Shown: positions 57,880-64,000 of the stretch, in pieces | Numbering within the stretch: position 1 is the stretch's first letter | Layout: each line of letters opens with the position of its first letter | Source: Symbiodinium microadriaticum | Taxonomy: Eukaryota; Sar; Dinophyceae; Suessiales; Symbiodiniaceae | Direction: 5' to 3' | DNA length: 64,000 nt | NCBI GenBank assembly: GCA_001939145.1 | Contig: LSRX01000061.1 | Location: forward strand, 488,610-552,609 | The notes under the pieces: model-generated | Told to the model about the DNA's origin: nothing | Databases searched by the model: none | What the model saw: the letters and a program-made list of their open reading frames with translations, nothing else | Position numbers and translations under genes: made by a program

Positions 57880-59534
57880 GCCCGCTTTGTGTGGGATTCT
57901 CTAGTTGCACTCTAACAATAACCCTCCAGTTTGAAGAGCTAATGCTGCTGATCCCCTGCGACTTCCAAAGAAGCGATGAGGTACCGAATATATGTTGCCG
58001 GGTTGATCGTCTATGCTGTGCAAGTTTCTGAGTGGGTAGCGGAGCCAGAAGACCACGAATGAAGGGGGTTCTTGATTCAGCTCGCGCTTGTGACTTGCCG
58101 TGCAGATTGAATAAAGCAATTCCGGTCAGAGGGTGCTGTGGCGGTTTGAAGCACAGAAGCTAGAGTCTATTGAACAATCATGACTTGCAGATGTGACACT
58201 GTGCGCGTCGGCGCAAGCAACAAATGTTGAAAGAGCCAAAGTAGAGTATCTACATGGGTGGTTCTCTACATTAGGGTCCCCAATATAGTACGGCACCCTT
58301 ACAAAAAGGATCCTCTATGGGCACATGGCCCCCTTAGGGTTCGCACTCCTCTGAGCCGGAAAAATCCCCAATACATCTCCCGCCCGGCAACTTAGAAGTG
58401 GCCTGAAGGAGGAAGTTCCGAGGCGCTCTGCACCTTCGACCCAAGACACAGGAGTTCTCAGATGTTCTACTGTACCAAGCTATTCATATGTAGAAATGTT
58501 ACCAAATATTGTTTCTCCGCTCGCTCTGCCGAGAAACAAGATATTATGTTGTGTGATATGACATGACAATACATTACACGAACTTACATTACTGCATGTT
58601 AGGTCGTGTGATGTTATGCTGCGACATGTTATCTTAAATTATGTTCTAGTCTCTATCTAGTACAGTGCAAGCAGAACATATCATATCATGTCTGATTTTT
58701 CGGCTCCTGCATAGCTCGCCCGAAGACTCACTAGGCAGGTCCCAACGTGCTGTTACGCGACCTTACATTAAAACACATGCTTGGTATTTTATTTTATTAT
58801 GCTAGATGTATTATACTGTATCTTTAATGCATGGTTTAAAAGCTATATTGCGATACATCGAATTTTCCTATAAAGATCGTTTGATTCCAGTACATAGTCT
58901 TATTCAACATCGTATAATATGATATAATATGTCATATTGTACTTTACTGTACCATATCATATTACACTATATCGCATCATAAACTGCATAGTATAAGTAA
59001 CATAAAGCTACATTATTCTATTGAGTCAACTCCGACATGTTTTGTTCTATATTATATATGAGATTACATGGCATTGTATCATGTTATGATATGTCATACC
59101 ATGGCATATTGTACTATACATGGTGTGTTATGCAGTTCTATACCCGCCTCCTTCTTGGCCGGCAGACCCCTGGCTGAGTGGTTGGTTCGCTATGTTTTGC
59201 ATGCATCCATGCATGCATGCATCTACATCTGTGCCTCACGGGTAGCACTGATAACACTGACACCACCAGCGGTAGGACAAAGAACCGTACTCGTGATGAA
59301 GCAGCGACGAGTATGAATACAATGATAACGATACGTTTAAGCTCTCGGCAGTGGCTAGATCATGCTAAAAAGCTACTAAGTATGACAGCGCCATGCAGTC
59401 GCACAAGGGTACTTATTGTATTCAGAACAGCGTGGCAACACAATCTGTACGCGAAATGCAGCTGCCAGCGATATGCTGGTCATCGGTGACGAACATCATC
59501 CCGCTCAAAGCTGAAATCGTGCTGGAGGCTGCAG
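57431..59534. other. stretch without supported genes
   Basis: Contains a (CT)n run (57819-57880), introner-like words at 58268-58335 (CATTAGGGTCCCCAATATAG), and from 58.5 to 59.15 kb a degenerate ATATG/CATAT/TTACAT stretch. Poor in open frames. Confidence 0.5.
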
Positions 59535-59617
59535 AAAGTACCCTAGCAAGTATGCCGAAGCCGTGTGGTTCAAGGATGAAAATGATTCGAGGATCTTTAA
59601 ATGGCCATGGAAGTCAG
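59535..59617 (+). CDS. isolated exon
   Basis: 83 nt between GGCTGCAG and a GTCTTG donor. It encodes KYPSKYAEAVWFKDENDSRI and FKWPWKS, an aromatic and charged stretch that looks real. No partner exon or family was identified. Confidence 0.4.
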
Positions 59618-62072
59618 GTCTTGTGTCAGGCTTCTTGAGTGTCGGGGCTTCACCTCTGCTTCGGGCTTGCTTCAGTTGTCATGCTGCAAACTGGCCTAAG
59701 AACCTCAAAACACCCAGTCAGCAGTTGCCTCATCGTTGCATCTCCCACCTTACAGCAGGTCTATTCGGATAGGGTCTTCGAGTAGGTTTTCGTTCCTTAG
59801 GAGCTAGAAATTTGGATGATGCATCATTCAGACCATTCCGGAGATGGCGAAGCAGGGCCAAAGCCTGAACCCTAAATCCCTCAACCCTGAACCTCATACA
59901 AATCGAAACACCCCCAATCCCAAAAACCAAAATCTGCTTCCTGGGATTTTGGAAGGGGGGGGGAGGCAAAACAAAGCACCGGCGAGAGAGATCTGAGAAC
60001 ACTGCCTTGGCCTTCTTTGCGGCTTTCTGGGACTTTGCCTTAGACTTTGTGCAGTAGTACAGGGACTCTTGCTCGTATCTTAGCTTGTTGCATGATATAA
60101 TATACAAATACATAAGGAAACATTCGCAGGTGTGTGTGTGTATGTATGTATGTATGTATGCATGTGTACATATGTATATAGATATATAGAGATATAGTAA
60201 GACGAAGATTAATACAATGCGAATTCTAACGTGACTATTAACATCAAGATTAATATTCATATACAAGTATCAATACTAATATTAACATCACAAATGACAA
60301 CCTTTAGATTGATGTTCATGTTGATGTTTTTATACATACATGTGTATGTGTATACATATATGTATACATACATATACGTGTGTATAATATGCATAGACAT
60401 AGACATTTATCATATATTTTGTATATAGTTTTTCTCTGCTATAAATATGCTGCAGTATATTGTGGTATATAAGTGGCTTCACGGTAGCGGCTTTCTAACC
60501 GGGGGCCGCAGGATGCGTCTTGGGCCCGCAGCAGGCTCGGATTTGGGGCCCATGGCCGGCGATGGCACCGGTTTCACCTGCAGCCGTCCAAGCTCTCTGC
60601 ATCTTTCTCCGACCAGCTACCTGGGTACTTGGAAATCTCTCGCACAGAGGGCTTTTGGGACATGGGCAAAGATGCAGTGAGGTCTTGGACTCTTGCTGTG
60701 CGTTGAAGGGGCCCGAGTCGCATGCAGGAGTTCAAAAACCAGGGCAGGCAAGTCCCGGATGTCTTGTTGTAGCAACCTACCCTCCCAAAAAGATTCACAT
60801 GCTTGGCCTTGGGGGAGGTCTCTGCAGCTGCTTTGGCGGCCTGCATAACCTGCAGCGAGGCGAAGCCACGGCTCTGAGCATCAATGGTTTCATGACTGAC
60901 GGTTTCATGAATTACGATGCGACGGGCCGTAGATTTCGTCACGGATCGGCTGTCTAAACTGAAAAAAAAACAGGCTGCTATCCATCGAAGCTACTGCGTT
61001 ACGTTGCTCCGATCATGGCAGGGCGGGCCAGGACATACGTAAGAATGCGAACTTCCGACATCCTGCAAACTGCTTGAGAAGTGGTCGGCACACTCTAAGC
61101 CCAATGAAGCTTCCGTGCATGGCATGCTCCTTTTGCGAGATTATCCTTGACAGTCCAGGATGTACGACAGAGTTTACGGGTTCAAACACGGGATATGGCG
61201 GTGAAGTCTAATTAAGGTCTCAACACAGGCCCGAATGTGAACATGACACTGTGCATATCGGCCCATGAGGACAATAAGACCGACATAAGGCTCCACCCAC
61301 CCAAACCTGAGACCCCTTCTACAAAGGTCGGTCGTGGTATAGCACGACGAAGTCTTGCTAACGGAGGCGCAACAACGAAGACCTATAGGCTTGTCGCGGA
61401 GACAGTACAACTCGCGAAGCCAAGTCCTAATGAACTCCGGGTGCAAGGTAGCCAACGGAACATCCGAACCTCCACGTCTACCCTGCCCGAGGAGCCTCCT
61501 TAGGCATCTGCACGGTCCTGGGTCTATGGAAATGCAGCGCTTGCAGGAGGCATCTGCAGCTATCATCTACATGACGAAAGGGTGTGGTACAGTAGTCCTC
61601 CATCAAGGAGAGATGCTAAAAAAAGTCGAGGCAGACACCGGGGATTTGATTGGCTGCTCCCGGACGGATAAGCTTTTGCCAAGGGCTGGCAAATCCGAGA
61701 GCCTGGCACCGTGAAGCGCCCTTGCCGCACCTGCTTCACACGCTTGATCAATCTTGAAAAGCGCATTGAAAGCTGTTGTGGTCTAGGGGGTTTGAGGTTT
61801 AGGCTCCAAAGGCTGAGGGTTCAGGACAGCCTCAAAAAATTCACGCACTCGGTGATACCACTGCGTCCATCCAGATGTGAAGCTAATGAGATATACTTCT
61901 TTCCTTTTGCACCGCCCGGAGAGTTCAAAACACCTCCACCGAAGTACCTACGTAACTAAGTCCATCTCTTGGAATTCCGCACTTTTGCGAACTCCCAGGT
62001 TGGCTCGCCATTTAGGGAGTCACAGAGCCCCTTACATATACCTCTATACGTGATTCATTCTCTTTCATGCAG
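59618..62072. other. stretch without supported genes
   Basis: Telomere-like words occur at 59865-59895 and low-complexity TG/TATG/ATAC sequence at 60130-60440. Frames at 60447-60960 and 61174-61714 have no recognised domain. Confidence 0.45.
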
Positions 62073-62179
62073 GGGTAGCTGTCTGAGGCAGGGACCGGAA
62101 GACGGCGACGCAGCTCTTCCAGCGGCTTCTTCAGATCCAAATCCTGGAGAGACACAAGATGACGGTGATGAACACAGGG
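62073..62179 (+). CDS. acidic exon followed by an introner-like element
   Basis: 107 nt from TTCATGCAG to CACAGGG/GTGCTAAT. It encodes SCLRQGPEDGDAALPAASSD, then PNPGETQDDGDEHRG. The DNA right after the donor (GTGCTAATATTAACTTAC, CAGAATGGGGTGGG, CTTGGGGCATATTATAG) resembles the left arm of the introner family in diverged form. Confidence 0.4.
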
Positions 62180-62420
62180 GTGCTAATATTAACTTACTCA
62201 GAATGGGGTGGGTCTTGGGGCATATTATAGTACTTCTGCATTCGGGGGCTCTTTCTCTTGGACGTGTAGCTTGAAACAGCCATACATGTACACCAGACGC
62301 CACGTCACACGACATAAGAGCCATCTACCCTGACCAAACAGACTCAAGCAAAGCCAACCTCCGGTGACCAAAAAACCTCAAACCCAAAAGCCTATGCCTA
62401 GACCTCCCTAAACCCTAAAC

Positions 62421-63092
62421 CCTCATCACGGACTTGCCGGGCCGTCTCTGCAGCGCCCAGCACGCGAGCCTCGCGAGCTTGGCTGGAAAAATCACCCAAT
62501 GTCGGTAGGCCTGAACACCTCTTTCGCCCCCTCGAGGCTTCAAGAGGCTTTGCATTGCACCAGGAAGTGAGAATGGCTCCCTGCCCCTCATTTTCCCGGC
62601 GCAGCTCCACCTTCAAAGCTCGATCTTGCACAGCTGTTGCGACAAGTTCTGAAGTTGCGATGCTGTTGAACCCCTGCATCTTGTAAAGTGGTGAAACCTG
62701 GTGCCGGGCTGATGGCCACGGCGACACGGGAACTGCTAGACCATCTCTGGGGGTTGGGTTGCCTTCCGCTTAGCTCGGCCTTTAGCCAGTCTGAGCCGCT
62801 TCGATCGCAGCCGAGGCTCCTTGGCCCGTGAGGCGCGGGTCAGTCTAAAGCCTTTCTCCTGAGCTGCCGCCTTTGGACGCACGCAGACACGCACGTCGTC
62901 GTCAGAGGGGTCAGAAAGGTGACCAGCAACCTCGGGCACCTCCTCCTGCTCCTCCTTGGTCTCCCCTTGCCCGGGTTTCTCCGCCGGTTCTGGCACTGCT
63001 TCGGCCTGCTTCCTTGAGACTCGCTGGCGCTTCGAAGTGACTGTGACGTCTTGGACCGGCTCCGGCTCGGTGCCTTGGCTGGGGAAAACCAT
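62421..63092 (-). CDS. basic, nuclear-looking protein, two exons
   Basis: Minus strand. Exon 1 (63092-62742) opens MVFPSQGTEPEPVQDVTVTS, then has an acidic middle (SDPSDDDVRV) and a strongly basic end (RLRSKRLRLAKGRAKRKATQ) before PPEM and donor GTCTAG. After a 44-bp intron (62741-62698, ending GGCACCAG) exon 2 (62697-62421) continues in frame: VSPLYKMQGFNSIATSELVA, TAVQDRALKVELRRENEGQG, then an Ala/Arg-rich end, finishing at GATGAGG/GTTTAGGG. The basic patches look like nuclear localisation signals. The frame is open for 53 codons upstream through an introner-like element, so ATG 63092 may be internal. Family not recognised; more 3' exons are expected. Confidence 0.55.
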
Positions 63093-63118
63093 GAGCAGCA
63101 GAACTGACTCGGTGTGCA

Positions 63119-63219
63119 ATATAGGGGCCTTCATTATCAGAATAGGGTATTGGGGTAGACAGTTATAAAAACGAACCCCCAAAACAGTATAGTAGGTAAT
63201 CATTGAGGCCCCTATAGTA
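63119..63219. mobile_element. introner-like inverted-repeat element, copy 6
   Basis: The left arm AATATAGGGGCC, CAGAATAGGGTATTGGGG and the right arm CCCCCAAAACAG, AGGCCCCTATAG are near reverse complements over about 100 bp. It can be read as an intron end in either direction: minus acceptor ACCGAGTCAG, or plus donor CTCG/GTGTGC with acceptor GAAACAG. Confidence 0.75.
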
Positions 63220-64000
63220 AATGTGCGAAACAGCTGTACGGACTTGTGCAAACATTTCGCATACGGAGTCCGACTTCCGTCAGGAAACCTCTCAGCTCTA
63301 GCCCTTGCTCACCTCAGGCCAATCCCTGTCGGGACCTTTTTTGAAACCGGACTTGATGAGTGCCAGCATTGCCTTGCCTTCTCTGCCGTTTTTCGGCTGG
63401 GTAAAGTCAACAGGCTTCACAAGGAAAAAGAAACCCTCACTACGTGTCGGCATCCTCGGGACCTAAATCCCCTTCGGGACCTATAGACAGTAAGGAAGCC
63501 AAGGCAACGCTGCAGTTCACACTTTTAGCAAACTGTCAACCGCACGCTTCGCGCCTTCAAAGTCGATTTGAGCTTGCTGCCTCATCTTCAACCTGTCGGG
63601 GCAAGCACGACTAGGGCTAGAAATGCTAGAAGTGCGCAAAACAAAGAAAGCTTTCAGAGCCGAGCGAAATTGACTCTGGCAGGAAGCCGTATCCATCCGT
63701 ATCCACAGAGCCTTGAAGTAACTTCGAAGATCGCAGACACCACTCCTAGGACCTATGTAGAAAGCAGCCCGAAGCCAGCAACTACTACACGAAGGCTTCT
63801 GCATCTCATGGGGGGGGACTACTCAGGCCGGTCAAGGGCCGGTCGCCTCATGTCGTTGATGCGGTTGAGATGCCGGTCCTGTAGATTGAACATGAAAGCT
63901 ACCGCGACGAAACGGTCTCGGCGCTCACACTCTGACAATGGCAAGGCACAGGGTTCAGGGGCTTCGGGGTTTCAGCACTCACAACTGGAGCACGCCTGGG
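63220..64000. other. stretch without supported genes
   Basis: No exon is supported. Short frames on both strands (for example 63517-63804 on -) lack recognisable motifs. The window ends in TTTAGGG-like degenerate sequence. Confidence 0.5.

Noticed and set aside
1-64000. Dinoflagellate spliced-leader gene or transcript tag
   Set aside because: No copy was noticed while reading either strand; by eye this is not a proof of absence.

Overview
The window looks like nuclear DNA of a dinoflagellate or a close alveolate relative. The evidence is: genes cut into many small exons, about half of the resolvable 5' splice sites reading GC instead of GT, intron 3' ends of the form AG followed by G, degenerate TTTAGGG/CCCTAAA (plant/alveolate telomere-type) sequence scattered through introns and spacers, many triplet microsatellites, and a single very divergent histone H3 gene. 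No bacterial operons, CRISPR array, rRNA or tRNA were seen. Two assembly gaps (35944-36527 and 46802-47495) interrupt the sequence.

Layout. 1-9.4 kb (+): gene A, an ankyrin-repeat protein with a short coiled-coil micro-exon upstream and an Ala/Glu-rich coiled-coil C-terminus; its last five exons splice in one frame to a stop at 9363. 9.4-12.7 kb: spacer with simple repeats. 12.7-25.2 kb (+): gene B, a tandem paralogue of A with the same exon order, whose C-terminal domain has been enlarged by a 117-bp in-frame tandem repeat. 25.4-29.0 kb (+): a superfamily 1 helicase-like gene with an unfamiliar N-terminal region. 29.2-31.5 kb (+): a second, diverged and truncated copy of that N-terminal region without the helicase core. 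31.5-35.6 kb: unassigned coding-like pieces and triplet arrays. 35.85-40.7 kb: a very AT-rich island unlike the rest. 44.8-51.9 kb (-): a Cys-rich, probably extracellular protein built of GCC2/GCC3 (ephrin-receptor-like) repeats, about one repeat per exon. 54.9-55.5 kb (-): divergent histone H3, intronless. 62.4-63.1 kb (-): a two-exon fragment of a basic, nuclear-looking protein. The rest is spacer, introns and isolated exon-like pieces.

The most interesting signals are the divergent H3 with a loop insertion of about 29 residues, and a family of roughly 105-155-bp inverted-repeat elements whose ends coincide with splice sites (introner-like elements). The A/B comparison shows intron gain or loss directly: one intron in A is absent at the matching codon of B, and one homologous intron is 56 bp in B and 758 bp in A. 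All exon models here are read by eye from frame, splice sites and paralogue comparison; no transcript or database evidence was available.
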